This document shows positions 43,334 to 52,124 of a DNA stretch of 64,000 bases, one piece after another (the first letter of the stretch is position 1; each line of letters opens with the position of its first letter). Both the position numbers and the translations under genes were made by a program. The notes below the pieces were generated by a model. It was given only the letters and a program-made list of their open reading frames with translations, was not told the origin of the DNA and did no database searches. The stretch is from Pseudoalteromonas rubra. Lineage in GTDB: Bacteria > Pseudomonadota > Gammaproteobacteria > Enterobacterales > Alteromonadaceae. Location of the stretch: NCBI RefSeq assembly GCF_001482385.1, contig NZ_CP013612.1, positions 1,116,001 through 1,180,000 on the forward strand, given 5' to 3'.

Positions 43334-44056
43334 TTACTTCTTACTTGTTGTTTGAGTGTTGATAGGCGGGGAAAAGAGATCTTTTGCCCCTTCTGCAGGC
43401 GCACGTTCTTGAGGCGTGTGCTCCACATGATTCTTATAGAGGTCGCGCTTTGCGGCTATCCAGCCATGTTTGCCATGAGATTCAAAAACATAATTGCCAG
43501 TAGGGACTGTGAATTGCCCGTAAATGGCATCATTGCCCACTGTCATCACGGAATTATGAAAGCGATTACCTGAACCAGTTACTTTTGCAAAAACACTTTT
43601 GTCACCGTTTGGAAATACATCTACCTGAGTGACTTCTGCGCGATGCATTTCGGTGGTCTGTGGAATGGTTAAATCAAAGGTATCTCCAACTTCCAATTGC
43701 TGCATAGCTGCTAGGTTGAATTCGACATAGGCTTCTTCACTAATATCTTTTACCAGCACGCCCGCTTCTATTAATACTGCTTTAGCGTCATCAGAGATTG
43801 ATGCTATTTCTCCAATATCCTGCGGCGTTCGCTCCACGTCCTGCGCGAATTCTTTTGTTGTGCTTGAGGCAATTTTTATTTGGGGCTTGGGTGAAGTTGG
43901 AACAACAAGGGGATCTGCCTTAACTACGTTTTTATTCACTATTAACGCATCTTTTTGCACGATGGGAGCTTGTTTCATTTCTGTACTAGAACCAGAAAAA
44001 AGCCAATATGATATCAATATCCCTATTAAAATAAGTGAAAATGTCAGTTTATTCAT
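43334..44056 (-). CDS. membrane-anchored periplasmic protein, possible metalloprotease chaperone
   Basis: 240 residues: one N-terminal membrane segment (LTFSLILIGILISYWLF), a flexible linker rich in K, V and P, and a folded C-terminal region (residues about 95-215; EAYVEFNLAAMQQLEVGDTF, YVFESHGKHGWIAAKRD). The size, topology and position directly before a secreted metzincin recall CpaB, the membrane chaperone of the Acinetobacter protease CpaA. That comparison is from memory and is an inference. Confidence 0.55.
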   Translation of the reverse strand: MNKLTFSLILIGILISYWLFSGSSTEMKQAPIVQKDALIVNKNVVKADPLVVPTSPKPQIKIASSTTKEFAQDVERTPQDIGEIASISDDAKAVLIEAGVLVKDISEEAYVEFNLAAMQQLEVGDTFDLTIPQTTEMHRAEVTQVDVFPNGDKSVFAKVTGSGNRFHNSVMTVGNDAIYGQFTVPTGNYVFESHGKHGWIAAKRDLYKNHVEHTPQERAPAEGAKDLFSPPINTQTTSKK

Positions 44057-44766
44057 TTTTTATTCTTCGGTTGGCTGGGAGGAAAATGAATATAATTAAA
44101 GTTAATAAATGTGTCAATTAGGTTGCAAAACTCTTTCCATGTGACTTTTTTGTTATGATATAACGAATTATAATTGCCAGTAGTGAATAAGTATTAGTCA
44201 ATAAATCAGCGTAAAAAGCGAATTTCAGCGCTAGAAAGTGAGCAATAAAAGTGCTTTATTGCGTCAGACTAAATTGACTAATATTATGTATTTGTTGCTT
44301 TTTTATTCTTTCTAGAGAAAGTAACGTGACTCGACCTATTTATCTGTACTGATTATTGTGGCTATTTTTAACGAGCAGCGGTTAATCATTATCTACTCGG
44401 ATGATTGAATTTACTCTTATGTGAGACATTAATAGGGCTTAAAAACTAACTCAGTGGAATATGATATTCATTTTTATTATATCTATGATTAATGTAATTT
44501 GCCTCAATCACTGACTGGTTTTTGCTGATCATATCCCCATGAAATAGTAGCGAAGGGGATATTTTATTCTCAGAGTGCCCCTTTTCTTGATGTAAGTATT
44601 AATTTCGGGAACTGCATCTTACTCTTGACTGAAATCAAGGTTGTAAAAGTCACAACTTGTTAAAAGTGTTGTGAAAATAATGCTGGTTAGACTGTGGGTG
44701 CAAATATATTGCTACTTTTTGGTTTCATTTGTACCTGAGTCAGCTTAAATCTATAGGAGTAAGGAA
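44057..44766. other. intergenic region, 710 bases
   Basis: AT-rich gap between divergent genes. No gene or strong hairpin. The promoters of the chaperone-like/metzincin operon and of the tectonin-like gene must lie here. GGAGTAAGGAA just before 44767 is the ribosome site. Confidence 0.4.
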
Positions 44767-45630
44767 ATGAAAATAAAACACGTAGCACAGGCTTTATTCA
44801 TTGCAACCACTACATTGTCGTCGGCAGGGGTGTTGGCAGAAGGACACACCAATTCACCCGTGCGTGTTGTTATTGACCATCAGGGCATACCTTATGTGCA
44901 AAAAGACGACTCATTTGGTGCCTGGCATCGTCAAGCGCTGCCTTATGGACAAAAAGCGCTGGCGGCCTCCGGTGGATATTTCCACTATCATTTTGGTACA
45001 TCACCAGAAGACCCAGGCTATGCATACTACGAAGGAGCGACATTCAGTATTTCAGAAAGTGGTAATGCATTCAGATATCAAGATAGCAACTGGCAGCCTG
45101 TGACGGGTTGCTGGGGCGCAAAAGATGTGAGTTCATTTACAGTGGATCATGTTTACTGTGTCAACGGGGATGGTACTTTAAAGAAATTTAATGATGCAAC
45201 GGAAAATTTCGAAGGTAACTACCTAATCAATAACGAAGTTATTACTAAAATTGATGTTGCTTTGGGTGGGGTAATTTGGGCGATTACTGAAAGTGACAAG
45301 TTATATAAGTTTAACGGGGTAAGCTGGGAGGAGCAGTTAGTTGCGTGTGGAAATCTGTGCACACTTAAAGACATTGCAGTGGGAATTGGTCAGGTTTATC
45401 TGGTTGCCAGTGTGTATGGCAGCAATGATGGTCCGCAGAGTGTGTATATATTGAAAGAGGGTGAGCTGGTTAAGTTTGGCGCTTTTTACAATATTGATGT
45501 AGACAGAGAAGGGGTGATCTGGGCGATTTCAAACTACACTCGCACAGTGTTTTACAAGCGCCCTGGTATGAGAGAATTTGCAGAAGATCCGCAAATGAGT
45601 CAGAGAGTCTCATCTAATATTGGCGGATGA
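44767..45630 (+). CDS. exported beta-propeller (tectonin-like) protein
   Basis: 287 residues with strong AGTAAGGAA before the ATG. Signal peptide to about 24 (SSAGVLA). The mature part has repeating blades of the form VALGGVIWAITESDKLYKFNG and VDREGVIWAISNYTRTVFYK, with CWGAKDVSSFTVDHVYCVN, typical of tectonin/beta-propeller repeats that bind glycans or lipopolysaccharide. The function is not fixed; lectin-like recognition is plausible. Confidence 0.65.
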   Translation: MKIKHVAQALFIATTTLSSAGVLAEGHTNSPVRVVIDHQGIPYVQKDDSFGAWHRQALPYGQKALAASGGYFHYHFGTSPEDPGYAYYEGATFSISESGNAFRYQDSNWQPVTGCWGAKDVSSFTVDHVYCVNGDGTLKKFNDATENFEGNYLINNEVITKIDVALGGVIWAITESDKLYKFNGVSWEEQLVACGNLCTLKDIAVGIGQVYLVASVYGSNDGPQSVYILKEGELVKFGAFYNIDVDREGVIWAISNYTRTVFYKRPGMREFAEDPQMSQRVSSNIGG

Positions 45631-45732
45631 TAAGCTCGTCTCAGTGATGGTAAACAAGGGTAAATGCAGCATTATTTAGCCTGAATAAGCTATTTCTGCA
45701 AGAAAACGCTTCTGCATATCAGTGCTGAAAGT

Positions 45733-45761
45733 AAAAGGGGTGGTGACCACCACCCTTTTTT
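45733..45761. terminator. bidirectional terminator between convergent genes
   Basis: GGGTGGT (45738-45744) with ACCACCC (45749-45755), flanked by AAAA on the left and TTTTTT on the right. It lies just beyond the TonB-receptor stop and after the tectonin-like gene. Confidence 0.85.
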
Positions 45762-45765
45762 ATGT

Positions 45766-48294
45766 TTAAAAGCTGAAGCTTACCTTGGCGTAATAAGTCA
45801 TACCGTCAAAGCCATAGGGTAATGCACGCAGTGGGTAGCGCATTGCACCATTGGTTATGAAATTCAGTACTTCGTCTTCGCCCAGCTCATCAGGCGTTTC
45901 ATCGAACAGGTTATCAATACCGGCAGACAGATTGATACTCTCAGTTAGCTGATAGCCCATGTTGACGTCAACCAAAACGGCTGATTCAACCACGCTGGTT
46001 TCCTGCCAGCTGTTGGTTGGAGACAGAAAATCAGGTAGTTCTATGTGCCCGCCTGCAAAGTAAGTGACCTCGGTTTTGCCAAAGTAGTTGAAGCGTAACA
46101 GAGCATTCCAGTCGTCTTGCTGATAATCAAAGGTTAGTGTTGCCCGTTCCCTTGGCTGACCATGGGTCAGGAATGAGCGTCTTTGCTGATCAAGGACGAT
46201 ACTTTCAGGGATCCCCTGTGGCGCGTTCACTTTATCGATTTCTGTTTTATTCTTATTGGCAGCAAAGGTGATATCCAGTTCTCCGCTGGCGACCACCGTC
46301 GAATAAGACGCGATGAAGTCGACACCCCGAGTGGTTGAATCCAGTGAGTTAGAGAAGAAGTTGCCCTGTACTGCGCCTGTCGCGGTCAATGCTGCGTTGG
46401 CTGCCGGGAAAGCGTCTAGCTCATCGCTGTTTACGCCAATAAAACTGCCCAGGTTGATCCGATCGTAAATCTTGATCTGGTAAAAATCTAAAGTAACGGA
46501 CAGATCGCTGCTGACGTCCCAGGCCAGACCCAGGTTATAGTTGTCTGAGGACTCCAGATTTAGTCCATCTACGCCAAGTGCTGCTGGGAAAGGTGAGCCA
46601 GCTGTGGCTGTATAAGATGTGGCTAGTGTGCCATCTCCACCCAGTGTCGTGGTGAAGGCAGTATAACCCGATTGTTGCAGCGACGGTGCTCTGAAACCGG
46701 TCGATGCAGCAGCGCGCACTGCCAGGTCCTCAGTGAGTTCATAGCGGGTTGCCAGTTTCCAGATAGTATCATCGTTGGAATCTGATACATCTTCGTAGCG
46801 CAGTGCTGCACTGATCAGCCAGTCTTCGTTAAGCAGTGTTTCAGCTTCAATATACAGGGCATGGCTGGAGCGTTCGGCTTTATTGGCTGCATCCGGTCTA
46901 AGCCCCTGGTAAGCCTGAAAACCGCAGTCGGCGAAAATTTCAGCATCAATTACAGACGGGAAAGAGCGGTCAGAATTCGATACGCCACATGCATAAGACG
47001 CCACTTCACCCGGGACTATCTCATAATTTTCCTTGCGGTATTCAGCACCCACAGAGAGATAAACCGGCTCGCCACCGTCTATGTCAATAATACCGCTGAT
47101 ATCCAGGTTGGTGGTCCACTGGTCGAATCTGAAACCACCGGAATAACCGCCTCTGGGGCCAGCGTTATCAGCGATGTCTTGCGCTGAAGCTGTTGGGTTA
47201 TTCGCAAGGTACTCGGCTGCATAAGATGAATTGATAGTATTGGATGACGAATAGTCATACTGGTTTTCGCCGTATACACTGGATACATCGAATGCCCAGT
47301 CTGGGTTGATATCGCCTTTCAGGCCGATTGCAAAGGACAGGTCTTGCGCTTCATTGTCGATCCTCGGCAGGAAACCATCTGGATACACTTGAGGTACGTT
47401 GCGCTCTGCACGATTAAAGTCGCGGTAAAAGCCGTTGCCTAGTGCGGTACGGTTTGAGAAGCCGGCAAATGAATATAGTTCTTTATCGCCCACAGGCAAT
47501 GCAGCGTTATAGAACACAGAGATAAACTCACTATCAGAATTACCCTGCTTCCAGCGCACATCATCGGATAAAGTGCCAGGTGCTATGGTTGAGGAGCCAC
47601 CAGTGTCGCGCTCAGCCCGGTTGGTACCATCCGCATCGCGATATTCCAAAGAGACATTGATAAAGCCCCCCTGGCTACCCAGCTCAAAGCCCCGGTTCAG
47701 GCCGAGTGAATAGGTATCACCATCGCCTTCGCCAGTAGAGCCTGCCTGAACAAACCCAGTGGTTACGCCGGTATTGTCATTGAGCGACAGGTTGATTACG
47801 CCAGCAATGGCATCGGAGCCATAACGTGCCGCGGCACCGTCTCTGAGGATCTCGACATTTTTTAACGCCATCATCGGAATGGAGTTCATATCCGTACCCG
47901 CGGCGCCAGCACCAACTGTGCCGGATAGGCCAAATATTGCTTGGGTATGACGACGCTTCCCGTTGATCAGTACCAAAGTTTGGTCTGGCTGCAATCCCCT
48001 TAGTGTTGCCGGGCGGAACAGATCAGAGCCATCAGAAACCTGAGTTCGGCTGAAATTAAATGACGGTGCGATGGCTTGCAGGCTCTGCCCAAGTTCGGTA
48101 AATCCCCCTTTATTGAGTTGATCGGTATCCAGGATATCGATGGGAGAGGTGGACTCGGTTGCTGTCCGGTTTGAAACTTTGGAGCCCAGTACAGAAATGG
48201 TCTCGATGTTTTGTTCGTTAGATTGTTCTGCCATTGCGGCGGAGCACGCAAAAAGTGCCAGTGCAACTGGCGAAAGTTTTATGGTTGTTGTCAT
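45766..48294 (-). CDS. TonB-dependent outer-membrane receptor
   Basis: 842 residues from ATG 48294 (GTG 48297 directly precedes). Signal peptide to about 23 (ACSAAMA); TonB-box-like ETISVLG; plug domain about 45-165 (LRGLQPDQTLVLINGKRRH, VEILRDGAAARYGSDAIAGVINL); then a 22-strand-type barrel ending in a C-terminal aromatic residue (YYAKVSFSF), the outer-membrane assembly signal. The ligand is unknown: no adjacent siderophore or sugar genes. Confidence 0.93.
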   Translation of the reverse strand: MTTTIKLSPVALALFACSAAMAEQSNEQNIETISVLGSKVSNRTATESTSPIDILDTDQLNKGGFTELGQSLQAIAPSFNFSRTQVSDGSDLFRPATLRGLQPDQTLVLINGKRRHTQAIFGLSGTVGAGAAGTDMNSIPMMALKNVEILRDGAAARYGSDAIAGVINLSLNDNTGVTTGFVQAGSTGEGDGDTYSLGLNRGFELGSQGGFINVSLEYRDADGTNRAERDTGGSSTIAPGTLSDDVRWKQGNSDSEFISVFYNAALPVGDKELYSFAGFSNRTALGNGFYRDFNRAERNVPQVYPDGFLPRIDNEAQDLSFAIGLKGDINPDWAFDVSSVYGENQYDYSSSNTINSSYAAEYLANNPTASAQDIADNAGPRGGYSGGFRFDQWTTNLDISGIIDIDGGEPVYLSVGAEYRKENYEIVPGEVASYACGVSNSDRSFPSVIDAEIFADCGFQAYQGLRPDAANKAERSSHALYIEAETLLNEDWLISAALRYEDVSDSNDDTIWKLATRYELTEDLAVRAAASTGFRAPSLQQSGYTAFTTTLGGDGTLATSYTATAGSPFPAALGVDGLNLESSDNYNLGLAWDVSSDLSVTLDFYQIKIYDRINLGSFIGVNSDELDAFPAANAALTATGAVQGNFFSNSLDSTTRGVDFIASYSTVVASGELDITFAANKNKTEIDKVNAPQGIPESIVLDQQRRSFLTHGQPRERATLTFDYQQDDWNALLRFNYFGKTEVTYFAGGHIELPDFLSPTNSWQETSVVESAVLVDVNMGYQLTESINLSAGIDNLFDETPDELGEDEVLNFITNGAMRYPLRALPYGFDGMTYYAKVSFSF

Positions 48295-48592
48295 CACTTA
48301 CTACTCTGTTGATGTTATGTATTTATACCAATTTCACTTAATACCTGTTCTATTTGAGGGAGCAAATATGACGCTAACTGCGTTAAAAATTTCTCATTTA
48401 GAACAACTAAATAGCAAAATTTTTGCCTGGTTATCGACCCTATTTTCTCGCCTCAAAATAGAACACTTAATTAAGCAAATTGGTATTATTTTTTGTTTAT
48501 TGAGCACGACGTTGACATAAATCAATTTTGAGTGCAATCGGATTGGACTAAAGTCGAATAGGCTTTTTTCAATATGAGGGGAACTTTTGACA
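48295..48592. other. intergenic region between toxin block 1 and TonB receptor
   Basis: About 300 bases, AT-rich. It contains the TonB-receptor promoter and nothing else I can support. Confidence 0.4.
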
Positions 48593-48617
48593 AAGTGGCC
48601 AAACGAGTCAGCCACTT
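48593..48617 (-). terminator. hairpin terminator after A gene, block 1
   Basis: AAGTGGC (48593-48599) pairs with GCCACTT (48611-48617). It lies 23 bases beyond the A stop. A corresponding AGTGGC/GCCACT hairpin follows A in block 2 (59462-59484), so the element was duplicated with the block. The T-tract is weak. Confidence 0.6.
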
Positions 48618-48639
48618 AAATGGAGTAAAAAGGCCTGCT

Positions 48640-49707
48640 TTATTGACCGCATTGACTCATCCAGGGCGACTCTAGACAAGTCTCACGTAGCCTTTGGGCG
48701 TCATCAAGTGCAATTTGAGCGGCTTCAAGCTGAGCTTCCAGTGTCGGCTTTTCGGTTTCACTGGCAACCGCCAGAAATGCCTTAAAACGCGCTACACGCC
48801 TGACTGCTTCACCATAGCGCTGCTCTGCTCTGTGCCAGTTTGCTTCATGCACAGAATTACTCGCTAAAGGCTGCCAATCGTGCGCACTAAAGTGACCAGA
48901 TTCCTGATAGCTTTTTACAACAAAGCTCCGGGGGACTTTCGCCAGATTGGTCAAATCGAATTGCAGCCCATTCGGGTCGAAACTGTAAGTAACGAGTTTT
49001 TCCAGCGTTTGTAGACACGGCATCATATCGCCTCCGCGGCAATAGGTCGGTTGCTCGTTTAGTAGCTGTTGCAGTTTTGTCGGGAGTGGCCCGTTTGAGT
49101 TAATATCGACGTTAAACACAGCGTGTTCAGCATATTTCTCGAATTCCTTGACCTTGGTTTTGGTTTTTTTGAAAAACAGGAGGCGAGTCTTTGTTTGGGT
49201 AACAAAGCGCTTGTAATCTTCCGCGGTTCTGAAATGCAATCGAGTATTGATAAACAGATCTCTGCCATAATTCACCTGATAAACAAAGTGGCTGTTGCAG
49301 TCTTTGAAGTTTACGTCCGTTTTCACCTGCCGATTTTCTAACGTACTATGGCCTTCTTCAAACTTCAGATGAAGCTGTGAGGTAAGGGTATTTTGATCGG
49401 TGGCGTTGCGATGTGTTATGGAGCTAGACACGCTGCCCGCGATAATAAACAGGTTGACGCCGCCGTGCACTTCTCCAAAGGTTCGACGTTTGATTGAGGT
49501 TTGATCTGCACGCTGAAGGTAATCCAGGCTACCACTGAACTCAGTATGCAGTATTGGTGTCCCCTGTAGACAGGCATCATTCAACTGGTGCATTGAGGGG
49601 TTAAAAGCCCGGCCAAGGTCATTGACGCCGACTTTTTCACTGTAATAAATCTGACCCTGGGCTGCAAAGGCACAGCTTAGGGATAATAAAGGTAAAAAGC
49701 TTTTCAT
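48640..49707 (-). CDS. CDC/MACPF-like exported protein A, block 1
   Basis: 355 residues from ATG 49707 (GGGAGCAGAT before it); longer frames upstream cross a hairpin. Signal peptide MKSFLPLLSLSCAFAAQG. The core has FGEVHGGVNLFIIAGSVSSS and S139-H-F-V-Y-Q-V-N-Y-G-R-D-L-F, the same strand motif (FV....YG...N) seen in proteins B and C and in cholesterol-dependent cytolysins (VAYGRQIYLKL). A K/R-rich stretch (TKTRLLFFKKTKTKVKEFEK) sits where CDCs have the second membrane hairpin. The C-terminal part is helical with CLESPWMSQC. I infer a pore-forming subunit; the family name is not certain. Confidence 0.65.
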   Translation of the reverse strand: MKSFLPLLSLSCAFAAQGQIYYSEKVGVNDLGRAFNPSMHQLNDACLQGTPILHTEFSGSLDYLQRADQTSIKRRTFGEVHGGVNLFIIAGSVSSSITHRNATDQNTLTSQLHLKFEEGHSTLENRQVKTDVNFKDCNSHFVYQVNYGRDLFINTRLHFRTAEDYKRFVTQTKTRLLFFKKTKTKVKEFEKYAEHAVFNVDINSNGPLPTKLQQLLNEQPTYCRGGDMMPCLQTLEKLVTYSFDPNGLQFDLTNLAKVPRSFVVKSYQESGHFSAHDWQPLASNSVHEANWHRAEQRYGEAVRRVARFKAFLAVASETEKPTLEAQLEAAQIALDDAQRLRETCLESPWMSQCGQ

Positions 49708-49725
49708 ATCTGCTCCCTGAAAAGA

Positions 49726-49755
49726 AATCGCAATGCGGAACAGCGCATTGCGATT
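49726..49755 (-). ncRNA. intercistronic RNA hairpin between B and A, block 1
   Basis: AATCGCAATGCG (49726-49737) pairs perfectly with CGCATTGCGATT (49744-49755) around GAACAG. It lies 12 bases after the B stop and 18 before the A start, followed on the transcript by TCTTTT. The block 2 hairpin has the same stem with one compensatory pair change. Candidate attenuator or mRNA-stabilising element. Confidence 0.8.
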
Positions 49756-49767
49756 AATCATGGCAGG

Positions 49768-51246
49768 TTATTGCGCAAATGCTGTACCGTATGTGGTCAG
49801 TGCGCCTTCACATAAACGCCAGTCCAGGATCCCTCTGGCAGGGGACGTGACATCAATGAAAGTCGGTGCCCAGCGCAGGTTTCTGAAGCGTGCACTGTCC
49901 TCCTCATTGACTACGCCTGCTCGGACAGCTTCCTGGCGCGCATACTCACATTGCTTCCAGTCAAACTTATCGCTGCTGGGCAATTGCAGCTGAGTTACAT
50001 CATAGGTCGCCGGACAGTCGTTACCGCGCTGCTTGCAGGCCGCCTTCATTTCCTGAACTTTGGTTTCACAAGCATACCCAAAAGGGTTATCGCGGCAGGA
50101 CTTGGCAGCATTGAAGAAGAACCAGGCATTGTTATACGCCCGATCTTTAATTTGCTGTACCGCAGTCCGTTGTGACTCAGGCAGATAAGCAAAGTAGCTG
50201 TTCAACAGATTCTGGGCGCGCTGTTCATCAAGCATGGCTTGCTTGAAGTCATCTTCCAGTTCAGCGGTGAGCCACTTGGTGGCATTGCGCACGACCTGGT
50301 AGTCAGGAACCAAAGCTCGCAGTGGCAGCGATGAGTTTTCATAGCGAGTGGTGTAGTAACGCACCACGTTGTAATCACTCAGTGAATTTAACTGTTGATT
50401 AAAACCACTTTTGGCATATTTAACAGCCTCGTAAAACATGTCAAAACAAGGCGTTGGATTATCCAAAGAACAGGTAATAATGTTATTTGGAATAATACTC
50501 AGTAACTGTTTAGGATCACCGCCGTGTTGGATCGCGCGGACAGTGATCTTAACGGAGGATTTGGTTTCGTCTTTGAGGTATCGAAGCTGTCCCCCGACAT
50601 TGAACACGCCGCCATATAAATCCACATCCAGATAACCACCGATGTCTGACTTATCTTTATTACTGCCGTAATCAATTTTTAGGTTAACAAAGACATTTGC
50701 ACCATATTCAATGCCAGTGACGAATTCATCCCCGACCAGGGCTTGCAGCTTAGTCTGATGATTGGTGGCAATATCCTGACCAACCGGGCTTAATACGTAA
50801 CCGGTGTTCTGATTTTGTGGCAGATACAAGCGTTTTTTGGGGGTGCTGGATGCACTGAAAGTATAAGAGCTGGAATATGAACTGGAGGCCATCTCTTTTG
50901 CTAACGAGGCACCGGCAGAGACCCGTATAATAGGAAAGTTAACGTCTACATCTACGCTGCCATTGAGTGTATTAAGAACATCGTCATAGCTCATATCGAT
51001 GCCGGTTTTAAACTTGAGTTCAGTGTTACCATAGCTTTCATCAATGACACCGGCGACGGGTTGTACATTTAAAAAGCGCTTTTTCTGGCTATCATAGGCA
51101 GTGCCTATCGCTACATGGTCATTGATTAGACCGGATATGACAGAGCCTGATACATTGGAGCTTGAAATTTCGGCACCAGCTCGCTCAGCAGCCAGGCCTT
51201 GTCCTGCAAATGCCATTGCAAGTACTGATAAATAGAGTGGTTTCAT
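49768..51246 (-). CDS. CDC/MACPF-like exported protein B, block 1
   Basis: 492 residues. Signal peptide 1-20 (AFAGQGLAA). Residues 80-133 form an alternating hydrophobic/polar stretch (SYDDVLNTLNGSVDVDVNFP, then SSSYSSSYTFSASS) like the first membrane hairpin and flanking strand of CDCs. E174-F-V-T-G-I-E-Y-G-A-N matches the CDC strand SSVAYGRQIYLKL; about 190-235 would be the second hairpin region; V236-R-A-I-Q-H-G-G-D-P matches the CDC segment AVIYGGSA. The C-terminal 190 residues are helical with nine cysteines and have no CDC domain 4 or undecapeptide. Inferred pore-forming subunit. Eleven bases after D. Confidence 0.7.
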   Translation of the reverse strand: MKPLYLSVLAMAFAGQGLAAERAGAEISSSNVSGSVISGLINDHVAIGTAYDSQKKRFLNVQPVAGVIDESYGNTELKFKTGIDMSYDDVLNTLNGSVDVDVNFPIIRVSAGASLAKEMASSSYSSSYTFSASSTPKKRLYLPQNQNTGYVLSPVGQDIATNHQTKLQALVGDEFVTGIEYGANVFVNLKIDYGSNKDKSDIGGYLDVDLYGGVFNVGGQLRYLKDETKSSVKITVRAIQHGGDPKQLLSIIPNNIITCSLDNPTPCFDMFYEAVKYAKSGFNQQLNSLSDYNVVRYYTTRYENSSLPLRALVPDYQVVRNATKWLTAELEDDFKQAMLDEQRAQNLLNSYFAYLPESQRTAVQQIKDRAYNNAWFFFNAAKSCRDNPFGYACETKVQEMKAACKQRGNDCPATYDVTQLQLPSSDKFDWKQCEYARQEAVRAGVVNEEDSARFRNLRWAPTFIDVTSPARGILDWRLCEGALTTYGTAFAQ

Positions 51247-51257
51247 ATTATCTTTCC

Positions 51258-52115
51258 TTAACGAACTGAGAGCAAATAGTCTTCAACTTCACCATAGTGA
51301 ATGTCGGAACAGGCATTACTTGAGCCGCCTCCAGCATCTAGTGCAATCCGCATCAGAGTGATCCCCTCTGGTGTGCTTGCTGGCACTGGTAAAGTGAATT
51401 TTACAGTGGAACCCGCTGTTGAACTGTGAACTAGCTCGTTGCTGTCAAACTGACCATTGTGGTCCCAGTCCACCCATACGTTTACATCAAACAATGTTGG
51501 ATAGTCAGGGTCGAGCAAGCCGGGCTTTATCTCAATATTGGCTTGACTTTTTGCACGCAGGTTGATCACCTTGCCGGAAACCCGGGTGTGCTTAGATGTA
51601 CCGGAAGTATGAACGAAATCATTGACTTTGACTTGCTCTATCCATTCCCATTCGTTGTCGTAGCTGCTGACTGCACAATAAGTGTTAGCCAGCAGGGAGG
51701 TCTTTAGTGCAACCGCTTTATATTCAGGAGGCATGATGGTGCACGCATCTGATGCGCTGGTACCTGCAGTCCAGTCATAGGGGTTGGTAAAATCTTCATT
51801 GGCAAACGTCAGGTATTGCGCTTTACCTGCTGCAAGCGCCGCACCAGAAAGCCACAGCTGCCTGAGCTGGTTGAGCTTTTCTTCTTTACTTACAATGTTC
51901 CGTGAGTCATACATCTGCTCCCACATTTCTACCAGTAACCCGTCATAGCATTTTTTTAGCCACTCATAGCGGCCTTTTGCTTCTGTCACGGTAAGCATAT
52001 CACCCAGTTGATTAAAACCGGCGTCTTCAATGGTGTTGGCAGCGGCATTACTGGCTGCAACAGACAAGCCTGTCAGTAAGGCTATCTGAGATAATTTATA
52101 TACTGTATTCATCAT
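51258..52115 (-). CDS. exported GEVED-domain protein D, block 1
   Basis: 285 residues. Signal peptide to about 26 (ASNAAA). The N-terminal half is helical with KKCYDGLLVEMWEQMYDSRN and KEEKLNQLRQLW. The C-terminal 105 residues form a GEVED domain: LFDVNVWVDWDHNGQFDSNE (a calcium-type D-x-D-x-N loop), then CSDIHYGEVEDYLLSV. GEVED domains are extracellular beta modules in secreted proteases and adhesins. Tight coupling to C (9 bases) and B (11 bases) makes it part of the same machine, perhaps a receptor-binding or assembly subunit. Confidence 0.75.
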   Translation of the reverse strand: MMNTVYKLSQIALLTGLSVAASNAAANTIEDAGFNQLGDMLTVTEAKGRYEWLKKCYDGLLVEMWEQMYDSRNIVSKEEKLNQLRQLWLSGAALAAGKAQYLTFANEDFTNPYDWTAGTSASDACTIMPPEYKAVALKTSLLANTYCAVSSYDNEWEWIEQVKVNDFVHTSGTSKHTRVSGKVINLRAKSQANIEIKPGLLDPDYPTLFDVNVWVDWDHNGQFDSNELVHSSTAGSTVKFTLPVPASTPEGITLMRIALDAGGGSSNACSDIHYGEVEDYLLSVR

Positions 52116-52124
52116 TGTGTGTCC

